Assembly: GCA_903970165.1 (NCBI GenBank) | Contig: CAJCHZ010000020.1 | Coordinates: forward strand, 1 to 42,499 | Source of the DNA: Betaproteobacteria bacterium | Lineage (GTDB): Bacteria; Acidobacteriota; Terriglobia; Acidiferrales; UBA7541 | Direction: 5' to 3' | Length of the DNA stretch: 42,499 nt | Shown here: positions 17,099-26,060 of the stretch, piece by piece | Layout of the letters: each line of letters begins with the position of its first letter | How positions within the stretch are numbered: the stretch's first letter is position 1 | Made by a program: the position numbers and the translations under genes | Notes under the pieces: generated by a model | Databases searched by the model: none | Told to the model about the DNA's origin: nothing | What the model saw: only the letters and a program-made list of their open reading frames with translations

Positions 17099-18210
17099 AA
17101 ACAACTGTCCCCAAAAAGCTGGATGTCGCCGAAGAAGTTCGATTTGCGCCCGCGCGAGTCTCCGTGCCCTCGAAGATGACGGCAGCCGTCTTATACGGCA
17201 GCGAAGACCTGCGCATTGAGATGATTGACGTTCCGCCGCTCGCCGCCGACGAAGTCCTTCTCCGCGTGCGTCTCGCGCTCACGGATGGCACGGACCTTAA
17301 AGTTTGGAAGCGCGGCTATCACGCCAAAATGATTCAGCCTCCCGCGGTATTCGGCCACGAGGTCGTCGGCGATATCGCTGCCGTTGGCAAGCGCGTGGAT
17401 GCGCGCTGGCGCATTGGCATGCGCGTCGTCGCCGCAAACTCCGCGCCGTGTCTGCGCTGCTATCACTGCCGCCGCGGCCAGGAAAATTTGTGCGAAGACT
17501 TGCTCTTCAACAATGGCGCCTACGCCGAATATATGCGCATCCCGAGCCGCATAGCGATGGAAAACATGCTCGAAGTGCCGCATTCCGTGGATGATGGCAG
17601 CGCCGCGCTCGTCGAACCTCTGGCCTGCGTGCTTCGCGGCATTCATGAAATGGAAGTACGCACCGGTGATACGGCCGTGGTCATCGGCTGCGGCCCCATC
17701 GGACTGACATTCGTGCGTATGCTCTCGCGCCGCGGCGTTCGAGTGATCGCGCTGGCGCGCCGCTCCGCCCCGCTCGATGTAGCCCGCCGGCTCGGCGCGA
17801 TTGCCACGATCAACGTCACCGAAAAGACCGATGTTGTAGCCGCGGTAAAATCTCTAACCGAAGATCAGCGCGGCCCGGATTCCGTTGTCGAAGCCGCGGG
17901 AAACCCCGCGACCTGGCAGCAAGCGCTCGCCATCGTTCGCCGCGGCGGCGTGGTCAATTTTTTCAGCGGCCTTCCCACCGGCACGAACGTCTCGATCGAT
18001 CCCGCGGCCATCCACTATTCCGAAATCAAGCTGATCTCTCCGTTCCATCACACGCCGCGTTTCATCCGCGAGGCTCTCGAAGCTATCCGCCGCGGCGACA
18101 TCATAGGCCAGGACTTCGTAACCGAAGAGATTCGCTTGACTGACCTGCCGCAAGCCTTTGAGCGCATGAAGAGCCGCAGCGGCGAAATCAAGCTGGCCGT
18201 CCGGCCTTGA
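17095..18210 (+). CDS. Zinc-type medium-chain dehydrogenase with Asp at the catalytic zinc Cys position (second of two)
   Basis: The product is 371 residues; its ATG overlaps the previous stop in an ATGA. The layout is the same as its neighbour: GHEVVG with His88-Glu89, structural cysteines 119, 122, 125 and 133, and the nucleotide loop GCGPIGL. But where the family has CGTD, this protein reads DGTD, so the catalytic zinc ligand Cys is Asp64. Asp can ligate zinc, so activity may be kept with altered chemistry. The two dehydrogenases are diverged paralogues rather than a recent duplication, which suggests two steps or a heteromer. No substrate can be read from the sequence. Confidence 0.83.
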   Translation: MKTTVPKKLDVAEEVRFAPARVSVPSKMTAAVLYGSEDLRIEMIDVPPLAADEVLLRVRLALTDGTDLKVWKRGYHAKMIQPPAVFGHEVVGDIAAVGKRVDARWRIGMRVVAANSAPCLRCYHCRRGQENLCEDLLFNNGAYAEYMRIPSRIAMENMLEVPHSVDDGSAALVEPLACVLRGIHEMEVRTGDTAVVIGCGPIGLTFVRMLSRRGVRVIALARRSAPLDVARRLGAIATINVTEKTDVVAAVKSLTEDQRGPDSVVEAAGNPATWQQALAIVRRGGVVNFFSGLPTGTNVSIDPAAIHYSEIKLISPFHHTPRFIREALEAIRRGDIIGQDFVTEEIRLTDLPQAFERMKSRSGEIKLAVRP

Positions 18211-18275
18211 TCGCCCCGGCCGCTTTGCTTTCTTTGAATGCACCCTTGATCTTTTCGCTCAGATCACTACACCGT

Positions 18276-18298
18276 GTCATTCCGAGCGGAGCGAGGAA
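18276..18298 (+). repeat. Dispersed intergenic motif upstream of hpnCD
   Basis: The segment begins GTCATTCCGAGCGGAGCGAG. From experience this string recurs between genes in many bacterial genomes, including acidobacteria, and behaves as a small mobile or repetitive motif. It lies in the first codons of the longest possible hpnCD frame, so it argues for a later start at 18310. No second full copy is seen in this window. Confidence 0.4.
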
Positions 18299-18309
18299 CA
18301 CGCTTTCCC

Positions 18310-20262
18310 ATGCTGCGTCCCGGTGAGCTCGAACTAGCCGCCAACGCTCCGGCGAACAACTGCTCTCCGGAAGCCGCCCAGCAATACACGCGCTGGCTCG
18401 CCACGCACCATTACGAAAATTTCAACGTTGTCTCCTGGCTCCTACCAAAGGATTTGCACCAGCATTTTTATAACGTTTACGCCTATTGCCGCTGGGCTGA
18501 CGACCTGGGCGATGAAATCCCGCAAAAAGAACGCGCCCTCGAGCTGCTCGATTGGTGGGAGCGCGAGCTTGACGACTGCTATCTCGGCCGGCCATCGCAT
18601 CCCGTCTTTGTGGCCCTGCGGCAGACTATTCTCGCGAAAGACATTCCCAAGCAGCCTTTCGCCGACCTGTTGCGCGCCTTCCGCCAGGATCAAAACGTAA
18701 AGCGCTATCCCACTTGGGATTCCGTGATCGGCTATTGCGTCTATTCTGCAAATCCCGTCGGCCGCCTGGTCCTCTATCTCTGCGGGTATCGCGACGAGCC
18801 GCGTCAAAGACTCTCCGACGCCACCTGCACGGCTCTCCAGTTGGCGAATTTCTGGCAGGACGTTTCCCGCGATCTTGAGAAGGATCGCATTTACATCCCG
18901 CTCGACATCGCCGCCTCGCACGATCTGACAGAAACGGACATCGTCGACCGCCGTTTCGACCCGCGTTATCTAAGCCTTATGAAAGATTTGATCGCCCGCA
19001 CGCGCGCACTTTTCGCCGAAGGTGCTCCGCTAGCCAACATCGTCGACGCTCGCCTGAGCGTGGACCTCGACATGTTCACCCGCGGCGGCGTAGCCGTTCT
19101 CGACGCCATCGAAACAATGGGCTACGACACGCTCAACACGCGCCCATCCATCGGCAAAGTAAGACAAGCTCGCCTCTTAGGCCGCGCCCTGTTTAGCCAT
19201 CTCCTCGGCAAACCCGCGAAACGTGAAACGAGCGGCGGAAGCTTCGCTCCTTTGGCGGGTCCGCACGCTGCGCCCCTATCGCCTACGCCGCTGCCGGTCC
19301 CGGATTCCTACGCCTTCTGCCACGCCACCGCTCGGGCGGCCCACAGCAATTTTTACTACGCCTTCTTCCTTCTGCCAAAGCCGCGCCGCGATGCCTTGGC
19401 CGCCCTTTACGCCTTCATGCGTCTGGTGGATGACGTTGCCGACGAAGGCGACGACCTCTCCGTCAAGCAGCGCGGCTTGGCCAACTGGCGCGCTGCACTC
19501 GATGATGCCATCACCGGTGAACCGCAACTCGCCGACGGTTCCTCGGCTCTTGCCCAAGCATCTCCAACGGGCGCGCCGGAGGTCCTGCCCGCGCTCGTAG
19601 ACACAATGGACCGCTACAAAATGCCCGCTCGCTATCTCCACGACCTCATTAGCGGCGCCGAAATGGATCTCACCATTCGTGCCTACCCAACCTTCGATCG
19701 CCTCCGCGAATACTGCTACCGCGTGGCCGGCACTGTCGGCCTCACCTGCACGCACGTTTTCGGTTTCGAGGATTCCCGCGCTCTCGACCTGGCGGAGAAA
19801 CTCGGTCTCGCATTTCAACTGACCAACATCATTCGCGACGTCCACGACGACTATGCTCTTGGCCGCGTCTATCTCCCCGAAGAAGACCTAGCCCGTTACG
19901 GCGTAACTGCGGAGGATTTTGGTAAAAGCGAAGCTACCCTCGGTGTTCGCGAACTTCTCCGCTTCGAAGCCGACCGCGCCTGGCAAAACTACCGTGAGGG
20001 CTCTGCACTCTTCAGCCTCATCCATGCGGAAAGCCGCCCAGCCCTCTGGCTCCTCATTCACACGTACAGCGCACTGCTGGCGCGCATCGAATCGCTCGAT
20101 TTCGCCGTTTTCGGAGAACGCGTCCGTCTCTCGAAACCTGAAAAAATGCTTTTCATTGCAAAGGCGCGCTTCGGCCGCCTCTCGGAAGAGAATATCCTTG
20201 AAAACCGTGATCGTGATCGGCGGCGGGCTGGCGGGGCTGGCGGCCAGCGTCGCGCTGGCTGA
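18310..20262 (+). CDS. hpnCD: Fused HpnC-HpnD (hydroxysqualene synthase and presqualene diphosphate synthase)
   Basis: The product is 650 residues from ATG 18310; an upstream GTG at 18274 sits in a repeat-like motif and is less likely. Two complete squalene/phytoene synthase domains are joined by a Pro/Gly/Ser-rich linker at about 290-335. The first domain has WADDLGDE (Asp64-Asp68) and QDVSRDLEKDR (Asp184), and matches HpnC. The second has VDDVADE (Asp374-Asp378) and IRDVHDDYALGR (Asp510), and matches HpnD. Both keep both Asp-rich diphosphate motifs, so both should be active. HpnD makes presqualene diphosphate from farnesyl diphosphate and HpnC turns it to hydroxysqualene. They are normally separate proteins of about 280-300 residues. 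The gene end overlaps hpnE by 65 bases. Confidence 0.9.
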   Translation: MLRPGELELAANAPANNCSPEAAQQYTRWLATHHYENFNVVSWLLPKDLHQHFYNVYAYCRWADDLGDEIPQKERALELLDWWERELDDCYLGRPSHPVFVALRQTILAKDIPKQPFADLLRAFRQDQNVKRYPTWDSVIGYCVYSANPVGRLVLYLCGYRDEPRQRLSDATCTALQLANFWQDVSRDLEKDRIYIPLDIAASHDLTETDIVDRRFDPRYLSLMKDLIARTRALFAEGAPLANIVDARLSVDLDMFTRGGVAVLDAIETMGYDTLNTRPSIGKVRQARLLGRALFSHLLGKPAKRETSGGSFAPLAGPHAAPLSPTPLPVPDSYAFCHATARAAHSNFYYAFFLLPKPRRDALAALYAFMRLVDDVADEGDDLSVKQRGLANWRAALDDAITGEPQLADGSSALAQASPTGAPEVLPALVDTMDRYKMPARYLHDLISGAEMDLTIRAYPTFDRLREYCYRVAGTVGLTCTHVFGFEDSRALDLAEKLGLAFQLTNIIRDVHDDYALGRVYLPEEDLARYGVTAEDFGKSEATLGVRELLRFEADRAWQNYREGSALFSLIHAESRPALWLLIHTYSALLARIESLDFAVFGERVRLSKPEKMLFIAKARFGRLSEENILENRDRDRRRAGGAGGQRRAG

Positions 20263-21652
20263 AGCAGGCTGGCGTGTACGTCTCTTTGAACAGCGCCCGT
20301 TCCTTGGCGGACGCGCGGCTTCCTACGTTTTGCCCGACGGCGAGCACGTGGATAATTGCCAGCACGTCACCTTCGGCTGCTGCACCAACCTTGAGGATTT
20401 CTACCGCCGCGTCGGCTCCGGAAATAAAATAAAATTCTTCGACCGCTTGCTTCTTCTCGATCCGCAGGGGCGCCGCGGCGAAATGCACGCAGGCATTCTT
20501 CCAGCCCCATTTCACATGACCGGTTCCTTCCTGACGTTTTCTCCGCTAGCGCTCAAAGACAAAATCGCCATCGCTCGCGCCTTCTATTCCATTCTCCAAA
20601 GCGGCGGCCATCCCCCTGAACTCGACGAACCCGGTGGTCTCTCGATGCTCGCTTGGCTCCAGCGCCACAAACAAACGGACGCAGCCATCAGCCGCTTCTG
20701 GCGCGTAGTTCTCGTCAGCGCCCTCTCCGAAGAGCTCGATCACATTGATGCCCGTTATGGAATTGACGTCTTCTGGAAAGCCGTTCTCTCCAACAAAACC
20801 GGCTATCGCATGGGCGTCCCCGCTGTAGCTCTCGGCGATCTCTACGACGGCTGCCGCGCCTCCATCGAAGAAAAGGGCGGGGAAGTCGTCTTTCGCTCTC
20901 CGCTGCGCGGCCTAAAAATTGAAAACAATAAACTAAACGCCGTGATCTTCGACAACGGCCGAGAAGAATCCGCCGACGCCTACGTTATCGCTCTACCTCA
21001 TCTCGTACTTTCTGCGATTCTTCCCGAAAGCCTCAAGCAAACCGACACGGCACTCGGCAATCTCGATAAAATCATGGTGGCCCCCATCACCGGTGTTCAT
21101 TTCTGGTTCGATCGACAGGTCATGACCGAGCCCTTCATCACGCTACTCGACACCACCACGCAATGGATTTTCAACAAAACGGCTCTCTACGCGACCGAAA
21201 ATGGCGCTTCCACTGTGAAAGCCCCCGCGCCAGCGCAAGCTTCCGCGAAAGAGAATGGCCAGTATCTCCAACTGGTTATCAGCGCCTCCCACGACCTGCT
21301 CCAAAAGCCTCGCCAGGAAATCATTGACCTATGCCTCGCAGAAGTCCGCCACGCCCTTCCGGCCGCCCGCGAAGCTGTCCTGACCAAAGCCACTGTCATA
21401 AAAGAAGCCGCCGCCATATTTTCTCCGCAACCCGGGGTCGACCGTTGGCGTCCAATGCAACAGACGAGTATCGCTGGCCTCTTTCTGGCAGGCGATTGGA
21501 CCGCAACAGGTTGGCCCGCCACTATGGAGGGCGCGGTCCGCAGCGGTTATCTCGCTGCCGAAGCAGTTCTGCGTTCCGCCCGAACGCCACAAAAGTTCAT
21601 TCAACCGGATCTAAAGCCGGACGGTCTGGCTGGTATTTGGGCGAAGGATTAA
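20198..21652 (+). CDS. hpnE: HpnE, hydroxysqualene dehydroxylase (FAD-dependent)
   Basis: The product is 484 residues from TTG 20198, chosen because the FAD-binding start follows at once (VIVIGGGLAG, Gly8-Gly13) and GGAAG-like bases lie upstream. The open frame continues further upstream inside hpnCD, but that part has no homology to the family. The C-terminus has the FAD contact LAGDWTATGWPATMEGAVRSG. HpnE removes the hydroxyl from hydroxysqualene to give squalene, the substrate of Shc. It is the last gene of the operon; the next gene is convergent. Members are related to CrtI-type desaturases. Confidence 0.93.
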   Translation: MKTVIVIGGGLAGLAASVALAEAGWRVRLFEQRPFLGGRAASYVLPDGEHVDNCQHVTFGCCTNLEDFYRRVGSGNKIKFFDRLLLLDPQGRRGEMHAGILPAPFHMTGSFLTFSPLALKDKIAIARAFYSILQSGGHPPELDEPGGLSMLAWLQRHKQTDAAISRFWRVVLVSALSEELDHIDARYGIDVFWKAVLSNKTGYRMGVPAVALGDLYDGCRASIEEKGGEVVFRSPLRGLKIENNKLNAVIFDNGREESADAYVIALPHLVLSAILPESLKQTDTALGNLDKIMVAPITGVHFWFDRQVMTEPFITLLDTTTQWIFNKTALYATENGASTVKAPAPAQASAKENGQYLQLVISASHDLLQKPRQEIIDLCLAEVRHALPAAREAVLTKATVIKEAAAIFSPQPGVDRWRPMQQTSIAGLFLAGDWTATGWPATMEGAVRSGYLAAEAVLRSARTPQKFIQPDLKPDGLAGIWAKD

Positions 21653-21683
21653 ATCACCGAGTTTTCTGGTTGCATGTTGTAGG

Positions 21684-21697
21684 GGGCTTCGTCGCCC
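21684..21697 (+). repeat. Small inverted repeat between convergent genes
   Basis: GGGC, TTCGTC, GCCC forms a 4-bp stem in the 92-base gap between hpnE and the convergent ABM-like gene. There is no T-tract. It resembles fragments of dispersed extragenic repeats; a terminator role is weakly supported. Confidence 0.25.
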
Positions 21698-21744
21698 GTA
21701 GTAGGGGCTGGCGACACGGAGAGGGTTGCAAAATCGGCATCTCT

Positions 21745-22056
21745 TTATCCGTCGTTTGCTAACCGCTCAAAGGCTCCCATCTTGCTTTCCGTTAAAGTGA
21801 GTTCCTCGCACTCCCTGTCGATGGCAAGATAAGCGTCCCGGTTTCTTCGCCGGAAATTTTCGTAAGCTGCACACGAATCCCAGAAGTCGCACGTCAAATA
21901 GGTAAGCTCACGCGTGGAATCGCGCAGGAGGAGAGTTCGCTGATAAGCCGGGTCGCTGCGAAACAATTGAGCCCATTTTCCGGACGGCCCATATACCAGT
22001 TCAAACCGTTCCTCATTTCCTGGCTTGACATCGAACTCCCATAGGACTAAAAACAT
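21745..22056 (-). CDS. Antibiotic biosynthesis monooxygenase (ABM)-like small protein
   Basis: The product is 103 residues when started at the ATG at 22056, which has AGGAG about eleven bases upstream; the open frame extends to 22245 but that part is unlikely to be coding. It begins MFLVLWEFDVKPGNEERFE, the first strand-helix of a dimeric alpha-beta barrel, with RSDPAYQRTLLLRD and a Tyr-rich middle, typical of ABM/YdhR-like folds. These proteins act as small monooxygenases or are of unknown role. It is convergent with hpnE and divergent from a zinc-ribbon gene, and not part of the hopanoid operon. Confidence 0.65.
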   Translation of the reverse strand: MFLVLWEFDVKPGNEERFELVYGPSGKWAQLFRSDPAYQRTLLLRDSTRELTYLTCDFWDSCAAYENFRRRNRDAYLAIDRECEELTLTESKMGAFERLANDG

Positions 22057-22234
22057 AGATGTCCCATCTCCTGCTTGGACGTAGCCAATCCTGTGTGAAA
22101 CCTCGTAGTCAAGATTGCGCTGTGGACCGAGTGTAGCAATCCGATCGGATACACACCAAGGAAGAGTGCGCATCTGCGCCAAATTCTGAGCAGTCATCGT
22201 TGTACTCCGGCATTGCGTCCGGACGGAGGCGTTT

Positions 22235-22711
22235 GTGGATCGCAAGTACGGTCACCGCGGTTACCGCGACACGGAAAAAGGCACAAAAAGAGAGAAAGGG
22301 CAGGATCGCAAGCCGCCGCAAGGCGGCCCGCGCGCCGATCAATTCGGCCCGCGCACCCCGCGCATGGTCGGCACCGTCACACGCGGCCGCTGCGCCAATT
22401 GCGGGGCAGTCCTCACCGCTGGTTTTGACCCTAGCGGTAAATGTCCCAAGTGCCAATTTGAGCTTCACAGTTGTAAGCAGTGCCGCTTCTTCGATTCCGG
22501 CGCCCAATTCGAGTGCACCCAACCCGTCCCCGAGCGGATCACCCCCAAAGACACCAAAAATAATTGCAAGTTCTACGAATTCCGCATGACCATTGAAAAA
22601 GACACCGCGCCCACTTCCTACGCCCAACCAGCCCAAGTTGCTGCCGCCGCCATCGCGCCCCCTCGCACCAACGACGCCCGTCAGGCCTTCGAAGACCTCT
22701 TCAAAAAGTAA
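22235..22711 (+). CDS. Zinc-ribbon protein of unknown function
   Basis: The product is 158 residues from a GTG with GGACGGAGG six bases upstream. After a basic, low-complexity N-terminus (1-50) come Cys53, Cys56, Cys70 and Cys73, a zinc ribbon, then a second set Cys80, Cys83, Cys94 and Cys111. The C-terminus is Ala/Pro-rich and ends in a short acidic helix (ARQAFEDLFKK). No enzymatic motif is present. It is probably cytosolic; function is unknown. I have the impression that such proteins recur in acidobacteria, but cannot check this. Confidence 0.7.
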   Translation: MDRKYGHRGYRDTEKGTKREKGQDRKPPQGGPRADQFGPRTPRMVGTVTRGRCANCGAVLTAGFDPSGKCPKCQFELHSCKQCRFFDSGAQFECTQPVPERITPKDTKNNCKFYEFRMTIEKDTAPTSYAQPAQVAAAAIAPPRTNDARQAFEDLFKK

Positions 22712-22880
22712 CTTCGCCCGTCCCCATAAGCCCCGCGTATCTTTCGAATCCAAAACTTGCATTTGCCTTCCAAGCCGGTTCGGAGCAAACTCTTTTCAAT
22801 AGCTGCACCCTGATTCGCCCTGTGATCGTTCCGTGGTGGTCGGCTATTGGGCCTGCCAAATTAATTTTCGGAGGAGCCAA

Positions 22881-23201
22881 ATGCTCAAGCGAGTGTGCGT
22901 ATCTCTTTTTTCCCTTTCTATCGTTGTTCTGGCCGCCGTACCCCTCTTCTCTCAAGACAAGAAACCCAAAGACTGTGCCGGAATGATCAGCGACGACGCA
23001 TCCTCGTTCACTTGTGAGAAAGACAATAAAGTCTGGAAAGTTTCGAATCCGGGGGCTCTGCAGGGTATGGAAGGTCATCACGCTAAGCTCACCTTCCGCC
23101 CGAGTTCGAGCGGCGATGCTTTAGTCCTTTCCGCCTCTGCGATGACCCAGCAAGATCAGCAGTCGGCCAAGGCTGCCCCTGCACCGCAGCCGAAACCCTG
23201 A
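22881..23201 (+). CDS. Small secreted protein with N-terminal signal peptide
   Basis: The product is 106 residues from ATG 22881, preceded by GGAGGAG five bases upstream; a GTG 48 bases earlier is less likely. The first about 25 residues are a signal peptide (basic start, LFSLSIVVLAAVPLFSQ hydrophobic core). The mature part has two Cys (in DCAGM and FTCEK) that could form a disulfide and a Pro/Ala/Gln-rich tail. The function is not recognised. Confidence 0.72.
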   Translation: MLKRVCVSLFSLSIVVLAAVPLFSQDKKPKDCAGMISDDASSFTCEKDNKVWKVSNPGALQGMEGHHAKLTFRPSSSGDALVLSASAMTQQDQQSAKAAPAPQPKP

Positions 23202-23463
23202 TCGCTTAACGCGACCGGCCCTATTCCTCCGGGACTGGAAATGACGTCGGGTGCGACGGTTGGCCGCGAACGATTGCTTATTTGCAGGCTCGGCAGTAAT
23301 GTTTCTCACAAATATTTCTACGGGCCCGTCATTCCGGCGCTCGTATTCGGCTTGATGGATTCGCTCACACCAAACTGATCCCCAATTTGAGACGCTCTTC
23401 CTCGCAAAAAGTGGTCCTTCGGTGCATACTGTTACGCTTTTCCTCTTCCAAAAGGAGCTGCCC

Positions 23464-26040
23464 GTGCTTAAATTGCGAATTCTCCTCGCCGCTGTGTTGC
23501 TCTGTGTTCTGACTCCTTTCGCGCACACTCAGGAAAAATCAAAAACCTCAGGCCCCGTCCCCAAGCCCAGCGATTTCCTCGGCTTTGAAGTCGGCGCCGA
23601 CCGCAAGCTCGCCGACTACAAACAAATTTCCTCTTATTTCAAAGCGCTCGCAGCCGCCTCTCCGCGTGTGCAGATTGAAGCCCTTGGCAAAACCACTCTC
23701 GGCGAAGACATGTTCATGGCCGTAATCTCCACTCCTGAAAATCTTGCCAACAAATCCAGGTACAAGGAAATCGCCCGCAAGCTCGCCGACCCCCGCGGCC
23801 TCTCCGTGCAGCAAATCGACCAGTTGGCTCACGACGGCAAAACGATCTTCCTTCTCACCTGCAACATCCATTCCACAGAAATCGGCTCCAGCCAGATGTC
23901 TATGGAGTGGGCCTATCAGCTCGCTACCTCACAAGACCCCGAGATCCTTCATCGCCTCAACGATTCCATTGTTCTCCTCATTCCTTCGTTGAATCCAGAT
24001 GGCGAAACCATGGTCACCGAGTGGTACCGCAAATATCTCGGCACCAAATACGAAGGCGGAGAGATGCCCTATCTCTACCACCACTACGTCGGCCACGATG
24101 ACAACCGCGACTGGTTCATGCTTACTCAGATCGAAACCAAGAACGTAAACCATATGGTTTACCATGATTGGTTTCCGCAATTCTGGCTCGATGAGCACCA
24201 GATGGGAGAAACCGGCCCGCGCATTTACATTCCTCCCAACGCCGATCCCGTCGCCAAGCTTGTCAATCCGCTTGTTCATCGCGGCAATAATTTAATGGGA
24301 GCCGACATGGGCTGGCGCCTGGAAGAAGCAGGAAAGTCTGGCGTGATTTTCGGCTATTCCTTTGACGCGTACTGGCCCGGTGGCACGCGCAACACAGGTT
24401 GGTGGAAAAACATGTATGGCGTCCTCACCGAGGTCGCTTCTGCCCACATCGCCACGCCCATCGACGTCACGCCCGACGAACTCCAGGGCGGCAGCAAAGG
24501 CCTCGTCACCTACGAGCAACAAATCAATTTCCCCAACCCCTGGCCCGGAGGCACATGGCGCCTCCGCGACATCATGGACTACGAACTCATTGTCTCCAAC
24601 GCCGCGCTCGAAACCGTCAGCAAGTTTCGCCAGGATCTTCTCCGCGGCGTCGCCACCATGGCCACACAAGCAATCCAAACCGCTGACCCGCAAGTCTGCT
24701 GGCGCATTCCCATCGAGGACCAGCGCGATCCCGTCGTCGCCGCGCGTCTCGCCGCGCTTCTCATCGAACACGGCGTCGAAGTCCGCATCAACTCCGACGC
24801 AAAACTCTATCTCGTTCCCACCGCGCAGCCCTACGGCCGCTTTGTGGACGAAATGATGGGCGTCCAGCGTTATCCGGAAGTCCGCCCCGCCCCCGGCAGC
24901 GGCATCCTCGAGCCCTACGACGTCGCCGCCTGGTCGCTACCTCTCATGATGGGCGTGAAAGCCGAGCGCACCACCATCCGCCCGGACATTCTCAACTCCT
25001 CCCGCGTTATCAAATCGCCTGAATGGCCCGAGGGCGGTCTTCCCAACCCAAGCGGCAAATATTTCGAGATTTCCGACCACCAAAACAATATTTTCGCGCT
25101 CGCCAACGCTATGCAAAAAGCCGGCGCTCAGGTTTACCTGTCGCAACAAAAACCCAACGGGACTCCCACATTTATCTTCGCCGCTAACCAGCAACTTTCC
25201 GCCAACGCCGAAAAATTCCACCTCCAGCTCGTTGCGCGCCCCGATCTTCCCCAGGGTGCTATCCCCATCAAGCAACTCCGCGTCGGCCTCTACAAGCCCT
25301 ACATCGCCTCTCATGACGAAGGCTGGACCCGCTTCCTGCTCGAACAATACGGCTTCAACCTAAAAAATATTGAAAACAAGGAAATGCGCGCTGGCAATCT
25401 CAATAACTCCTACGACGCTATCATTCTTCCGGACTCCAGTAGGGAAGTCATCGTAGATGGCAAAGAATCCCGCTACGGTTTTTCTTCCGAAGAGTTTCCG
25501 CCTGAATATCAGGGCGGCATCGGCAAAGAAGGTCTTCACGCCCTCCGTGATTTCGTCGAAAAAGGAGGCACGCTCATCAGCCTTGCTAACGCTAGCGACG
25601 TCCTGATTGGCGAAGACTTCGGGCTTCCCGTTCGCAACGCCCTCGCTGCAGGAGGCGCCCGCGGGGCGGCAGCCAGCGCGTCCGACTTCAATATTCCCGG
25701 CTCGCTACTCCGCCTCTACGTGGACACCGACCATCCCGTCGGTGCCGGCCTTCCCAAAGAAATCAACGCGTTCGTGGATTCCCCCATTGCGTTCCAGACC
25801 TCTCCGCCTCCGCCAGACATTCAGCGCAGCGTAATCGCCTGGTATCCCGACGACGCGAAAGATATTCTCGTCTCCGGTTACGCGCACGGAGCGGAGCGCC
25901 TACAACGCAAAGCGGCCATAGTCGCCTTCCAGCGCGGCAAAGGCAAAATTGTAATGTTCGGTTTCCGCGTCCAACACCGCGCCCAAACCGAAGGCACCTT
26001 TCAACTTCTCTTCAACGCCCTCTATTGGTCGGTGATGTAG
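23464..26040 (+). CDS. Secreted M14-family zinc carboxypeptidase with C-terminal extension
   Basis: The product is 858 residues from GTG 23464, with GGAG five bases upstream. A signal peptide (about 1-25, ending in FAHTQ) points to export. The peptidase domain has HSTE (His136-Glu139), the HxxE zinc pair of M14 enzymes, and His245 in LDEHQMG as likely third ligand. Residues from about 590 on form a long extra domain with a class-I glutamine-amidotransferase/beta-galactosidase-trimerisation look (PDSSREV, LRDFVEKGGTLISLANAS). Such proteins are common in acidobacteria and are thought to degrade peptides outside the cytoplasm. Coding is markedly C-rich on its strand, unlike the genes at the window's left edge. 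It stands alone. Confidence 0.85.
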   Translation: MLKLRILLAAVLLCVLTPFAHTQEKSKTSGPVPKPSDFLGFEVGADRKLADYKQISSYFKALAAASPRVQIEALGKTTLGEDMFMAVISTPENLANKSRYKEIARKLADPRGLSVQQIDQLAHDGKTIFLLTCNIHSTEIGSSQMSMEWAYQLATSQDPEILHRLNDSIVLLIPSLNPDGETMVTEWYRKYLGTKYEGGEMPYLYHHYVGHDDNRDWFMLTQIETKNVNHMVYHDWFPQFWLDEHQMGETGPRIYIPPNADPVAKLVNPLVHRGNNLMGADMGWRLEEAGKSGVIFGYSFDAYWPGGTRNTGWWKNMYGVLTEVASAHIATPIDVTPDELQGGSKGLVTYEQQINFPNPWPGGTWRLRDIMDYELIVSNAALETVSKFRQDLLRGVATMATQAIQTADPQVCWRIPIEDQRDPVVAARLAALLIEHGVEVRINSDAKLYLVPTAQPYGRFVDEMMGVQRYPEVRPAPGSGILEPYDVAAWSLPLMMGVKAERTTIRPDILNSSRVIKSPEWPEGGLPNPSGKYFEISDHQNNIFALANAMQKAGAQVYLSQQKPNGTPTFIFAANQQLSANAEKFHLQLVARPDLPQGAIPIKQLRVGLYKPYIASHDEGWTRFLLEQYGFNLKNIENKEMRAGNLNNSYDAIILPDSSREVIVDGKESRYGFSSEEFPPEYQGGIGKEGLHALRDFVEKGGTLISLANASDVLIGEDFGLPVRNALAAGGARGAAASASDFNIPGSLLRLYVDTDHPVGAGLPKEINAFVDSPIAFQTSPPPPDIQRSVIAWYPDDAKDILVSGYAHGAERLQRKAAIVAFQRGKGKIVMFGFRVQHRAQTEGTFQLLFNALYWSVM

Positions 26041-26042
26041 TG

Positions 26043-26060
26043 GCCGACCTTTAGGTCGGC
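26043..26060 (+). terminator. Perfect hairpin after the M14 peptidase gene
   Basis: GCCGACCT, TT, AGGTCGGC starts two bases after the stop codon: an 8-bp perfect stem with a two-base loop as drawn. Only a short mixed T-run (GTCTTTG) follows. It may terminate the peptidase transcript or be a REP-like element. Confidence 0.45.

Noticed and set aside
19919..20197. Upstream extension of the hpnE frame by 93 codons
   Set aside because: It lies inside hpnCD and has no relation to FAD oxidoreductases; the FAD loop begins right after TTG 20198.
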